In this document: one piece after another, positions 28,661 through 37,530 of the stretch | How positions within the stretch are numbered: the stretch's first letter is position 1 | How the letters are laid out: every line of letters starts with the position of its first letter | From: Polynucleobacter ibericus | GTDB lineage: Bacteria > Pseudomonadota > Gammaproteobacteria > Burkholderiales > Burkholderiaceae | Direction: 5' to 3' | DNA length: 64,000 nt | Assembly: GCF_018687955.1 (NCBI RefSeq) | Contig: NZ_CP061309.1 | Location: 434,001 to 498,000, forward strand | Notes under the pieces: generated by a model | What the model was told of the DNA's origin: nothing | What the model saw: the letters and a program-made list of their open reading frames with translations, nothing else | Database searches by the model: none | Made by a program: the position numbers and the translations under genes

Positions 28661-29137
28661 ATGAGAAATGGCTATTATTTGCTTTTATCGCTTCTGAGTT
28701 TGAGCTTGGTCGTATTTGCGGTCATCCTGCAGCAAGTGGGCTATCAGGGTGTGAGCTTTTTGCCTTGCCCCCTCTGTATTTTGCAAAGAGTGGGTTATTT
28801 GGGCATCGCTATTTTTTGCTTTTTGGCAGTGGGTATTGCTCCTCTACGGAAGTTCTTTCATGGTTTGGCAGTTTTAGCTGCCGCTTATGGCTTATCCATT
28901 GCGGCTCGCCAAGTTTGGCTTTTATCTCACCCAGAATCTTCTTGTGGCATTGATCCATTAGAAACTTGGATTAATCAATTTCAGTTAGTACAAAACTTAC
29001 CTTGGCTATTTAAGGCGGATGGTTTATGTTCTGCAAAGCTCCCGGCTATTCTAGGATTGCAGGTGCCTGAGTGGTCATTATTGTGGTTTGCTGTTTTCTT
29101 ATTGGTATTGGTGCTGACCTTCTTTAGAAAACCTTAG
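28661..29137 (+). CDS. dsbB: Disulfide bond formation protein B
   Basis: Inner-membrane quinone reductase that reoxidises DsbA. 158 residues with four membrane helices. The first periplasmic pair is C36/C39 in CPLC, preceding LQR; the second is C95 (SSCGIDP) and C123 (LCSAKLP), all four functional cysteines present. Divergent from fpr. dsbA is not in the window. Confidence 0.96.
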   Translation: MRNGYYLLLSLLSLSLVVFAVILQQVGYQGVSFLPCPLCILQRVGYLGIAIFCFLAVGIAPLRKFFHGLAVLAAAYGLSIAARQVWLLSHPESSCGIDPLETWINQFQLVQNLPWLFKADGLCSAKLPAILGLQVPEWSLLWFAVFLLVLVLTFFRKP

Positions 29138-29190
29138 CTTATAAAAGATTTGATTCTCGGCAAACGATTACCCTCAATTTCTGAGAAATA

Positions 29191-29220
29191 AAAAAGCACC
29201 CTAGGGTGCTTTTATTTTTA
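29191..29220. terminator. Bidirectional terminator between dsbB and lysS
   Basis: AAAAAGCACCC and its complement GGGTGCTTTTA form a perfect stem with essentially no loop beyond the central bases, flanked by A- and T-runs. Serves both converging genes. Confidence 0.85.
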
Positions 29221-30768
29221 CTCTTCTTCGCGACGTAAGTGCGGGAAGAGGATGACATCGCGAATGTTAGGTGCATCAGTTAGTAGCATTACCAAGCGAT
29301 CGATGCCAATACCGCAGCCACCAGTTGGAGGCATGCCGTACTCGAGAGCGCGGATGAAGTCATGGTCGAAGTACATGGCTTCTTCATCACCAGCCTCTTT
29401 TTGCTCTACTTGCTTACGGAAGCGATTCGCCTGATCTTCAGCATCGTTTAGTTCTGAAAAGCCATTGGCAATCTCACGACCAGTGATAAAGAGTTCAAAG
29501 CGCTCAGTGATGCCTGGGCGAGTATCAGATTCTCTTGCGAGTGGACTCACTTCAATTGGGTAGTCGATGATGTAAGTCGGCTCCCACAGATGTTCTTCAG
29601 TAACTAATTCAAATAAGGCGAGTTGGAGGGCGCCAATCCCTGCGTTCTTGAGAGTTGGTGCGTCTGGATTCTCGCCACCTTTCTTCAATTCAGCGCGAAT
29701 GAAGTTGATATCTTCGAGTTGAGCTGCTTCATAGCTCTTACCTGATTGGCCGCAGTACTTCAATATGGCTTCAGTAATGGTCAAGCGTTGGAACGGCTTG
29801 CTCAGATCAAGCTCGCGGCCTTGATGTGTCAATACGGCAGTGCCTTGTGCATCAATTGCGGCAGCACGAATTAATCCTTCGGTAAAGTCCATGAGCCAAC
29901 GGTAATCTGTATAGGCTGCATAGAATTCCATCATCGTGAATTCTGGGTTATGACGTGGGCTTACGCCTTCATTGCGGAAGTTGCGGTTAATTTCAAAGAC
30001 ACGCTCAAAACCACCAACCACTAAACGCTTGAGGTAAAGCTCAGGAGCAATACGCAAGAACATTTGCATATCGAGTGCGTTGTGGTGAGTAATAAAAGGC
30101 TTGGCTGCTGCGCCACCAGGAATAGGGTGGAGCATCGGAGTTTCAACTTCCATGAAGTCGGCATCTAACATATGGCGACGTAATGAAGCAATCGCATTAC
30201 TACGCGCTTTAAATGTATTGCGGCTTTCGGGATTCACAATCAAATCCACATAGCGCTGACGGTACTTAGTCTCTAAGTCTGAGAGGCCATGGAACTTATC
30301 TGGCAATGGCCGCAATGATTTGCTGAGGAGGCGTAAATTGCTGCACTCTACTGATAGCTCCCCTTTATTGGTCTTAAAGAGATTGCCTTCAGCAGAGATG
30401 AAGTCACCCATATCCCAATGCTTGAATGCACCATGAACATCAGCACCACTGAGTTCATCATTAATATAAAACTGAATCTGTCCACTGCGATCTTGAATGG
30501 TTGCAAAGCTTGCCTTACCCATTACGCGTTTCAGCACCATACGTCCGGCTACTTTGACATGAACTTTCTTTGCCGCTAGTTCTTCTTTGGTCAGACTGTC
30601 ATAGTGCGCATGCAAATCTGCCGCCAAATGCGTTGGAACAAAGTCATTTGGAAAAGCAACGCCGCCAGCACGAAGCTTGGCTAATTTTTCACGGCGCTCC
30701 GCAATGATGTGATTCTCATCTACTACTTCAGTAGCGGGGGCAGCATCTAAGTTGGTTTTATCGTTCAT
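29218..30768 (-). CDS. lysS: Lysyl-tRNA synthetase (class II)
   Basis: Charges tRNA-Lys. 516 residues. N-terminal OB-fold anticodon-binding domain (about 60-170), then the class II core: motif 1 around [15 protein letters not shown], motif 2 [22 protein letters not shown] and motif 3 [13 protein letters not shown] near the C-terminus. Downstream of prfB by 33 bp, the same prfB-lysS order as in E. coli. Confidence 0.98.
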   Translation of the reverse strand: MNDKTNLDAAPATEVVDENHIIAERREKLAKLRAGGVAFPNDFVPTHLAADLHAHYDSLTKEELAAKKVHVKVAGRMVLKRVMGKASFATIQDRSGQIQFYINDELSGADVHGAFKHWDMGDFISAEGNLFKTNKGELSVECSNLRLLSKSLRPLPDKFHGLSDLETKYRQRYVDLIVNPESRNTFKARSNAIASLRRHMLDADFMEVETPMLHPIPGGAAAKPFITHHNALDMQMFLRIAPELYLKRLVVGGFERVFEINRNFRNEGVSPRHNPEFTMMEFYAAYTDYRWLMDFTEGLIRAAAIDAQGTAVLTHQGRELDLSKPFQRLTITEAILKYCGQSGKSYEAAQLEDINFIRAELKKGGENPDAPTLKNAGIGALQLALFELVTEEHLWEPTYIIDYPIEVSPLARESDTRPGITERFELFITGREIANGFSELNDAEDQANRFRKQVEQKEAGDEEAMYFDHDFIRALEYGMPPTGGCGIGIDRLVMLLTDAPNIRDVILFPHLRREEE

Positions 30769-30801
30769 ATCTATCGTGGTGCAGTAATGGGTGTGGGGTT
30801 G

Positions 30802-31906
30802 TTATACGCCTTGTTTTAGGCTGGCTTCAATAAAGGCATCGAGATCACCATCTAATACTTTTTGTGTATTAGAGATTTCAACGTTAGTTCGTAAATCTTT
30901 AATGCGACTTTGATCAAGAACGTAGGAGCGGATTTGATGGCCCCAGCCTACATCAGTCTTGCTAGCCTCTAATTTGTCTTGCTCGGCACGACGCTTTTGC
31001 ATCTCATGTTCATACAGTCGTGACTTGAGCATACTCATCGCTTCAGCGCGGTTGCGGTGTTGGCTGCGATCGTTTTGACACTGCACCACGATTCCAGTTG
31101 GAATATGGGTTAAGCGGACCGCTGAGTCTGTTTTATTAATGTGCTGACCACCCGCACCAGAGGCGCGGTAGGTATCGGTACGAATATCTGCGGGATTAAC
31201 ATCAATCTCAATCGAATCATCAATCTCTGGGTAAACATAAATAGAGGCGAATGAGGTGTGACGACCGTTTGAAGAATCAAAAGGAGATTTACGTACTAAG
31301 CGATGCACCCCAGTTTCTGAGCGGAGATGGCCATAAGCATATTCACCATCTACCTTGATGGTTGCGCTCTTGATGCCAGCAACGTCGCCATCAGATTCTT
31401 CCAGGATTTCTGTTTTGTAGCCTTTGCGTTCGCAATACTTAAGGTATTGACGATAGAGCATGCTAGCCCAGTCGCAGGCTTCAGTACCACCAGCACCAGC
31501 TTGAATATCAATAAAGCAGTTGCAAGAATCCATCTCGTTATGGAACATACGGCGGAACTCTAAATCGCCGATGATCTTGCTATAGCTTTCAACATCTTGC
31601 TCAATGGCGGCAATAGTTTCAAAATCACTTTCCTCTTTAGCCATATCGAATAGCTCAAGAGCGCCAGTAATGTTGGTATTAAGATCGGTGAGAGTGGCAA
31701 CTACGCCATCGAGCAACTTCTTCTCTTTGCCCAGCGCTTGCGCTTTCTTTTGATCATCCCAAATGGTGGGATCTTCCAGAATAGAGTTAACTTCGGTAAG
31801 ACGACGTGACTTTACGTCGAAGTCAAAGATACCCCCGAAGTGCTTGCTCACGGGTGAGCAGATCGGACAAGGTATTCGAAATAATATTGAGTTGTTCAGC
31901 TTCCAT
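30802..31906 (-). CDS. prfB: Peptide chain release factor 2 with programmed +1 frameshift
   Basis: Recognises UAA and UGA stops. The true product begins at the ATG at 31904-31906 ([13 protein letters not shown]), after an AGGGG Shine-Dalgarno sequence. It reaches an in-frame TGA at codon 28, and continues in the +1 frame as [12 protein letters not shown], about 367 residues in all. Seen in the main part: the stop-reading tripeptide SPF (KSPFDSS) and the catalytic GGQ in [10 protein letters not shown]. Reading it as one ORF from 31851 (GTG/ATG-like MSKHFGG) is an artefact of the wrong frame. The gene is 34 bp after recJ and ahead of lysS. Confidence 0.97.
31822..31837 (-). other. prfB programmed frameshift site
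   Basis: On the minus strand the sequence reads CGG GGG TAT CTT TGA C. The CTT TGA C slippery stop and the G-rich Shine-Dalgarno-like block three bases upstream of CTT match the conserved autoregulatory site of bacterial prfB, where low RF2 lets the ribosome shift +1. Confidence 0.96.
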
Positions 31907-31940
31907 CCCCTAATTATAAGGGGGTTATTGCGTCGGACCC

Positions 31941-33701
31941 TTAGGCGCTGGCGGCCTCATCATGGGCTTCAATCATCAGTTGTACACGGGCTTGGCCTTG
32001 GTAGCGGTCAGTGACTAGACGGTAGGCCAATTTTGCTTTGGCTGGCAAGCTTTGGGTGTGGTTAAACCAAACGGCAGTGAGTGGTTTATTGCCTGCCTTG
32101 AGCTCTGCTGCCCCAATAGGGCGCACCATCAGGCGCAAATGCTTTTCTTTCATAAGGCTTTGCTGGGTAATCTCAAATTCCCCATAAAAAACAGGCTGAG
32201 GAAAGCCTTGGCCCCAGATCTCTTCGGCGAGGAGGTCGCCAATTTCAGGGGTAAATTCTGAAAGCTCCAATACTCCATCATGAGCATGGCGACGCTCTAG
32301 CAATTCGTCGGTTAGCAAGCTACTCGCTACTTCCTGAAAGCAGGCGTCAAACTTTTCAAAATCACTTTTACGAATGGTTAAGCCTGCAGCCATTGCATGA
32401 CCACCAAACTTTAAGATGAGCCCAGGTTCACGTTTGGATACCAGATCTAAAGCATCTCTTAAATGAAAGCCGGTGAGCGAGCGACCGGAGCCACGCAATT
32501 CTTCGCCGGTGCTGCCATCGGCAGGAGCAAACACAATTGCTGGACGATTAAAGCGTTCCTTTAGACGTGAGGCAACAATACCCACTACACCTTGATGCCA
32601 CTCTGGATTCCATAAACAAATGCTAGTGCGCTCAGCCATGGTGCCATCAAGCTGGTCTTCAGCAAGATGTGAGAGGGCGGTTTCTTGCATACCCGTTTCA
32701 ATCACGCGGCGCTCACGATTAATACGATCGAGCTCATGCGCAAGGTTGATTGCTTCATCGGCGTTATCGGTCAGGAGTAGACGAATGCCTAAGGTCATAT
32801 CCGCTAGACGTCCAGCAGCATTGAGTCTGGGGCCGATAGCAAACCCAAGATCAAAGGTATTGGCCTTGCGTGGATCACGTGTTGCCGCCTGAAAGAGGGC
32901 TTGCATCCCGGGTTGAGATATTCCCGCACGAATCCGCTTTAAGCCATTTGAAACCAATACTCGATTGTTGCGATCCAGTTGAGCAACGTCAGCAACTGTA
33001 CCCAAAGCGACGAGGTCTAGAAGGTTCTCTACTTTCGGCTGCGTCTCATTCGTAAATTTTCCGCGCTTACGTAGTTCAGCACGTAATGCGACTAGAAGAT
33101 AAAACATGACGCCAACACCGGCGAGTGCTTTACTCGGGAAAGTGCAACCTGGTTGATTGGGATTAACGATTGCCAGAGCTTTGGGTAAATGATCTCCAGG
33201 AAGATGGTGGTCAGTTACGATGACTTCCATACCTAGTTCTTTGGCACGGTCAACACCGGCTTCACTAGCAATACCGTTATCGACAGTAATCAAATATTTT
33301 GGTTTGGGATTTTGCTGTGCAGCCAATTCCACAACTTCAGGGGTCAGGCCGTAGCCCATCGTGAAACGATTTGGGACTAGAAACTGAATCGGGGTCTCCG
33401 GCCCACCCAGCATGCGTAGGCCGCGCAGGCCAACGGCACAAGCAGTAGCACCATCGCAGTCGTAGTCAGCAACGATGAGCATCGGCTCTTTTTTTTCAAG
33501 GATATCGGCTAGCAAAGAAGCGGTAGCGATGCAATTCTTGAGCTCGACTGGTGAGAGTAGCTGCTTTAGATCAAGTGAGAGTTCTTCTGGTGATTGCAAA
33601 CCCCTGGCAGCATACAGTCTCGCCAACAGCGGATGTAAACCACTTTGTGCTAACCAAGTAGCAGTGCGCTCGGAAAAAGGGCGTTGAGAAAAAAGACTCA
33701 T
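31941..33701 (-). CDS. recJ: Single-strand DNA exonuclease RecJ
   Basis: 5'-3' exonuclease acting in recombination and mismatch repair. About 586 residues from the ATG at 33699-33701 ([12 protein letters not shown]), which overlaps the upstream stop as ATGA. A longer frame to 33755 runs into the neighbour and is unlikely. DHH-family motifs: [12 protein letters not shown] near residue 77, VTDHHLP near 160, and GGHAMAAG of the DHHA1 domain; an OB-like C-terminal domain follows. Confidence 0.96.
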   Translation of the reverse strand: MSLFSQRPFSERTATWLAQSGLHPLLARLYAARGLQSPEELSLDLKQLLSPVELKNCIATASLLADILEKKEPMLIVADYDCDGATACAVGLRGLRMLGGPETPIQFLVPNRFTMGYGLTPEVVELAAQQNPKPKYLITVDNGIASEAGVDRAKELGMEVIVTDHHLPGDHLPKALAIVNPNQPGCTFPSKALAGVGVMFYLLVALRAELRKRGKFTNETQPKVENLLDLVALGTVADVAQLDRNNRVLVSNGLKRIRAGISQPGMQALFQAATRDPRKANTFDLGFAIGPRLNAAGRLADMTLGIRLLLTDNADEAINLAHELDRINRERRVIETGMQETALSHLAEDQLDGTMAERTSICLWNPEWHQGVVGIVASRLKERFNRPAIVFAPADGSTGEELRGSGRSLTGFHLRDALDLVSKREPGLILKFGGHAMAAGLTIRKSDFEKFDACFQEVASSLLTDELLERRHAHDGVLELSEFTPEIGDLLAEEIWGQGFPQPVFYGEFEITQQSLMKEKHLRLMVRPIGAAELKAGNKPLTAVWFNHTQSLPAKAKLAYRLVTDRYQGQARVQLMIEAHDEAASA

Positions 33702-34657
33702 GCTTGAGTTATTTCTTTCCAGGTAAGTACTTCTGGTTTCTTCCAGAAAGCCCAAGATTTTTTATTGAGATCTTTAGCAGTCAAGATTCGTTCACGTTTT
33801 TTACCATTGGGAAAATCAATGATCAATACTTCGTCTAGCGATTTATCTTGCAGTGCTTTACTTAATTGTGGCCATGCTAGTTGTGGCTGATCAATCCAAG
33901 CAAAACTGCCACCCAGATTTTTTTCATTAATCTGAGTTTCTTGCGGCAGCGCTAAAAGCCTTGCCAAGCCGGACAGTATAGGGTGTTGACCAATGATTCG
34001 CTGTGACTCCTTCAGGGCGGATGGGGTCTGAACATCATTCAGTTTGCCAATACCGCTAATCCATAGCGAGTTAATGCTCGGCATGCCGCGTTGCTCCCGT
34101 TCTTCATTGACAGGGCCGATATGCCATAGCATCTGAATTTCATTCTGGAGTTTGCGCCAGCGTTTTGCGATACCTTCTTCGTTGGTATCTCGCGGCATCC
34201 ACCAATCAATATTGCGACCATGCGCTTGATCAACGCTGTAACTAGCTAAGCTAGCAAATGGCCCTGCTGGAATAAACCAATAGTGACGATTCTCAAAAAG
34301 AATGTTCCCCTGAAAATCTTCTTCTATAAAAGGAAGCGCCGCTTTGAGGAGTTGTGTAGATTCTTCTGCTGTAAGATCAATCTGATTCTGACCCATCAAA
34401 ATTAAGTGGTCTCTAGTGGCATGCAGATGAACTGGCTGTAGGCAGGCAATCCACTCAGTTGGATTGATGTTTTGTTTTGATTGCCCTAGAAGTAATACAG
34501 GTGCCAAAGGGGCTTTTTCACCTAGCAAGAAGCGCTCATGGGGCAAGCCTTGGATGGGGCAAGAGATATCGCCTTCATCATCCAAGGCATCTTCCCCTGA
34601 AAGCATCAGGGTAAAGCGGCGCAGAGCGGCTTTGGAGAGGGTCGAATTAGTAGTCAT
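33698..34657 (-). CDS. RpfE / phosphoglycerate-mutase-like protein of unknown function
   Basis: About 319 residues if it starts at MTTNSTLSK (ATG ending at 34657); an in-frame ATG at 34678 would add seven residues. Seen: a CLQPVHLHATRDHLIL stretch followed by LTAEES, and an NSLWISGIGKL segment. These recall proteins annotated as RpfE or as a cofactor-independent phosphoglycerate mutase relative in beta- and gammaproteobacteria, usually next to recJ. I see no clear metal-binding catalytic set, so enzyme activity is doubtful. It overlaps recJ by 4 bp. Confidence 0.75.
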   Translation of the reverse strand: MTTNSTLSKAALRRFTLMLSGEDALDDEGDISCPIQGLPHERFLLGEKAPLAPVLLLGQSKQNINPTEWIACLQPVHLHATRDHLILMGQNQIDLTAEESTQLLKAALPFIEEDFQGNILFENRHYWFIPAGPFASLASYSVDQAHGRNIDWWMPRDTNEEGIAKRWRKLQNEIQMLWHIGPVNEEREQRGMPSINSLWISGIGKLNDVQTPSALKESQRIIGQHPILSGLARLLALPQETQINEKNLGGSFAWIDQPQLAWPQLSKALQDKSLDEVLIIDFPNGKKRERILTAKDLNKKSWAFWKKPEVLTWKEITQA

Positions 34658-34718
34658 TCCCCTGATTTTAGGTGGCATTTGAGTATTCCATCAGATCGCC
34701 CGCGCGATTCACTAAACT

Positions 34719-35987
34719 GTGGCTATGTTGAAACTCCCTATTGAGCTAGAAATTGGCCTGCGCTACACCCGATCTAAGCGTCGCAAGACGGTAGGGAAGC
34801 GTGATGGCTTTCTGTCCTTTATTTCCGGAATCTCTACCGCTGGCATCGCTTTAGGTGTTGCTTCGCTGATTGTGGTGCTTTCAGTGATGAACGGTTTTCA
34901 AAAGGAAGTGCGTGATCGCATGCTCTCAGTGTTGTCCCATGTAGAGATTATTTCTCCAGAAGGTTTAGCAAATTGGGAACCACTTGCACTTAAGGTAGCA
35001 CAGCAACCCCATATTGTCGGTGTAGCTCCAATGGTGAGCTCGCAAGGCTTACTGAGTCGCGACAACATGATGAGAGGTGTGGTCATTCGTGGCATCTTGC
35101 CAAGTGAAGAAGGAAAAGTTTCTGATTTACCAAAGCAATTTGTCGCTGGCAATATTGATGATTTAAAGCCAGGTAGTTTTGGCGTGGCTCTAGGTGCACA
35201 ACTGGCAGCAATTGTGGGTGCGCGGGTTGGTGATCGCATTAACTTAATTGTTCCTGAAAGTGATTTAACTCCGGCAGGTGCCATGCCACGCATGCGCGCA
35301 CTTCAAGTAGTAGGCATTGTTGACAGTGGACATTATGAATACGACAGTTCCTTAGCTATCATGCACTGGAAGGACGCCGCCGCCTTGTTACGCTTACGTG
35401 ATCCGTCTGGTTTGCGTGTCAAAGTTGATGATATGCAGCGGGCTCCGCAAGTTGCTAATGAGCTGGCAGCCATTGTTCCTCAGGCACTTTGGGTAACTGA
35501 TTGGTCAAGATCTAATCGCAATTGGTTTGCTGCCGTTCAGACCGAAAAGAAAATGATGTTCATCATTCTGACTTTGATTATTGCAGTCGCTGCTTTTAAC
35601 TTAGTGTCGACCTTGGTGATGACAGTAAATGAGAAGCAGGCTGATATTGCCATTCTGAGGACAATGGGTGCAAGCCCTGGGCTGATTCAAAGAATCTTTT
35701 TAATTCAGGGCCTCTCTATTGGATTACTCGGCTCTCTAGCGGGGGTCGCACTTGGCTTATTGATTGCTCTCAATATTGATGTCATTGTGCCGGTTATTGA
35801 AGCGATCTTCCGTGTGCAGTTCTTGCCACGCGAGGTGTATTTTATTAGTGAGTTGCCTTCTGATGTTAGAGCTAGTGATGTATTTACTGTAGGCTTAATG
35901 GCTTTTGGTCTATCCGTGTTGGCAACCTTGTACCCAAGTCGTCGTGCGGCCAAAGTACAACCTGCGGAGGCTCTGCGCTATGAGTAA
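34719..35987 (+). CDS. lolC: Lipoprotein-releasing system membrane subunit LolC/E
   Basis: Inner-membrane component of the Lol ABC transporter that extracts lipoproteins for the outer membrane. 422 residues from GTG at 34719; the ATG at 34725 ([11 protein letters not shown]) is equally possible. One membrane segment near the N-terminus, a large periplasmic MacB-PCD domain, then three C-terminal membrane segments in the FtsX domain ([16 protein letters not shown] motif). With a single LolC/E gene beside lolD, a homodimer (LolF-like) is likely. The stop overlaps lolD by 8 bp. Confidence 0.94.
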   Translation: MAMLKLPIELEIGLRYTRSKRRKTVGKRDGFLSFISGISTAGIALGVASLIVVLSVMNGFQKEVRDRMLSVLSHVEIISPEGLANWEPLALKVAQQPHIVGVAPMVSSQGLLSRDNMMRGVVIRGILPSEEGKVSDLPKQFVAGNIDDLKPGSFGVALGAQLAAIVGARVGDRINLIVPESDLTPAGAMPRMRALQVVGIVDSGHYEYDSSLAIMHWKDAAALLRLRDPSGLRVKVDDMQRAPQVANELAAIVPQALWVTDWSRSNRNWFAAVQTEKKMMFIILTLIIAVAAFNLVSTLVMTVNEKQADIAILRTMGASPGLIQRIFLIQGLSIGLLGSLAGVALGLLIALNIDVIVPVIEAIFRVQFLPREVYFISELPSDVRASDVFTVGLMAFGLSVLATLYPSRRAAKVQPAEALRYE

Positions 35988-36675
35988 TACAGAAAATTTG
36001 GTCCTTAAAGCGAGAGGCTTGGCCAAGACCTATGGCCAAGGACCTACTGCAGTTGAGGTTCTTAAGGCGATTGATTTGGATGTTTCTCCATCAGAGAAGG
36101 TGGCTATTGTTGGCTCCTCAGGTTCCGGGAAGAGTACTTTGCTGCATCTCTTGGGCGGTTTAGATAATCCGAGCGCTGGTTCTGTAATTTTAGCCGGCTC
36201 TAATTTGAATAACTTATCAGTAAAAAAGTTAGATCAGCTGCGCAACCATAGCCTAGGCTTTATATATCAATTTCATCATCTCCTAGATGAATTTAGCGCT
36301 GTTGAGAATGTGGCTCTTCCTTTGCGTATTCGTGGGCTGAGTAATGACGAGTCTATGGACCGAGCCAGCAATATGCTTAAAGCAGTAGGCTTATCTAGCC
36401 GTGAACTCCATACCCCCGGAGAATTATCTGGTGGAGAGCGTCAGCGTGTTGCAGTTGCTCGCGCCTTGGTGGGTAATCCGGCTTGCGTCCTAGCAGACGA
36501 GCCAACCGGCAATCTGGATACAGAGACTGCTGATGGCGTATTTGATTTGATGTTAGATATTGCTCGCGATCAAGGTACAGCCTTTGTGATCGTGACACAT
36601 GATCCAGTGCGCGCTAAACGTTGCGATCGTATATTGCATTTAGAGCGTGGAGTATTAAAGACATTTTCAGTATGA
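35980..36675 (+). CDS. lolD: Lipoprotein-releasing system ATPase LolD
   Basis: ABC ATPase powering lipoprotein release. 231 residues from the ATG at 35980 ([13 protein letters not shown]); a longer in-frame ORF starting inside lolC is not credible. Walker [10 protein letters not shown], the Q-loop as YQFHHLL, signature LSGGERQRV, Walker [12 protein letters not shown] and the H-loop VTHD are all present. The start overlaps lolC and the stop overlaps tatD by ATGA, so the three genes are translationally coupled. Confidence 0.97.
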   Translation: MSNTENLVLKARGLAKTYGQGPTAVEVLKAIDLDVSPSEKVAIVGSSGSGKSTLLHLLGGLDNPSAGSVILAGSNLNNLSVKKLDQLRNHSLGFIYQFHHLLDEFSAVENVALPLRIRGLSNDESMDRASNMLKAVGLSSRELHTPGELSGGERQRVAVARALVGNPACVLADEPTGNLDTETADGVFDLMLDIARDQGTAFVIVTHDPVRAKRCDRILHLERGVLKTFSV

Positions 36676-37526
36676 GTGGACATCCCATGTGGATCGATAC
36701 CCATTGCCATTTAGATGCTCCTGAGTTCGCGAGCTCATTGGATTTAGTTATTCAGAGAGCCGCTGGCAGCAACGTCAAGGCAATTCTTCTGCCTGCAGTT
36801 AAAGTAGCGGACTGCTCCCATGTAAAAGAGCTCGCCCATCAGTATGGCCAACAAATTCCCGGTTTGGTCTACACCCTGGTGGGGGTACATCCCCTCTATA
36901 CCAATCAAGCTCAAGAGGGTGATATTGAGATTCTCGAGAAGCACATCATTGACTCGCTAGCCGATCCACGCTTTGTGGGGGTTGGTGAAATCGGTCTGGA
37001 TTATTTTGTGGAAGACTTAGATCCGCACAAGCAAGAATTTTTCTTTAATGCTCAATTGGATTTAGCGCAGAAATATCAGTTACCTGTAATTTTGCATGTT
37101 CGTCGCTCACAAGATGCGATATTGAAGGCTTTACGTCGTCGAAACATCCCCAGTGGAATTGCCCATGCTTTTAATGGCAGCTTTCAACAGGCAGAGCAAT
37201 TTATCGAGCTTGGTTTTAAGCTAGGATTTGGCGGCGCAGCAACTTACGAGCGAGCATTACAAATCCGCAGACTCCTAAAAGAATTGCCTATTGATAGCAT
37301 CGTTACTGAAACGGATGCACCAGATATTCCGCCAGCATGGTTAAGGGCGGAGGGTATTGCCTTTAACGAACCCGCTTTTGTGGAGAGAATTGCAAGAGAA
37401 TTAGCCGCAATTCGAGGGGTTGGTGATGCTGAGTTTGCTTCTGCGGTTTGGAGTAATGCAATGCAGGTATTGCCCCGCTGGTCGGCTCTCTGCGCTGATC
37501 TACCCAATCTCAATCTAGCACCTTAA
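36672..37526 (+). CDS. TatD family metal-dependent hydrolase
   Basis: 284 residues from the ATG at 36672 ([15 protein letters not shown]). TIM-barrel amidohydrolase-like deoxyribonuclease. Metal ligands are visible in [20 protein letters not shown] and a late [10 protein letters not shown] motif. Members are 3'-5' nucleases or D-aminoacyl-tRNA deacylase-like proteins; the specific substrate is uncertain. It sits between lolD and comEC, with only 4 bp to the latter. Confidence 0.9.
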   Translation: MSGHPMWIDTHCHLDAPEFASSLDLVIQRAAGSNVKAILLPAVKVADCSHVKELAHQYGQQIPGLVYTLVGVHPLYTNQAQEGDIEILEKHIIDSLADPRFVGVGEIGLDYFVEDLDPHKQEFFFNAQLDLAQKYQLPVILHVRRSQDAILKALRRRNIPSGIAHAFNGSFQQAEQFIELGFKLGFGGAATYERALQIRRLLKELPIDSIVTETDAPDIPPAWLRAEGIAFNEPAFVERIARELAAIRGVGDAEFASAVWSNAMQVLPRWSALCADLPNLNLAP

Positions 37527-37530
37527 TTCA

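Noticed and set aside
31823-31825. In-frame TGA in prfB as a sequencing error or pseudogene
   Set aside because: The context CTT TGA C with an upstream G-rich block is the conserved programmed frameshift site, and the downstream frame is intact.
36621-36671. Upstream extension of the TatD-like protein inside lolD
   Set aside because: The extra residues are read from lolD coding sequence; the ATG at 36672 overlaps the lolD stop as ATGA and gives the family's normal start.
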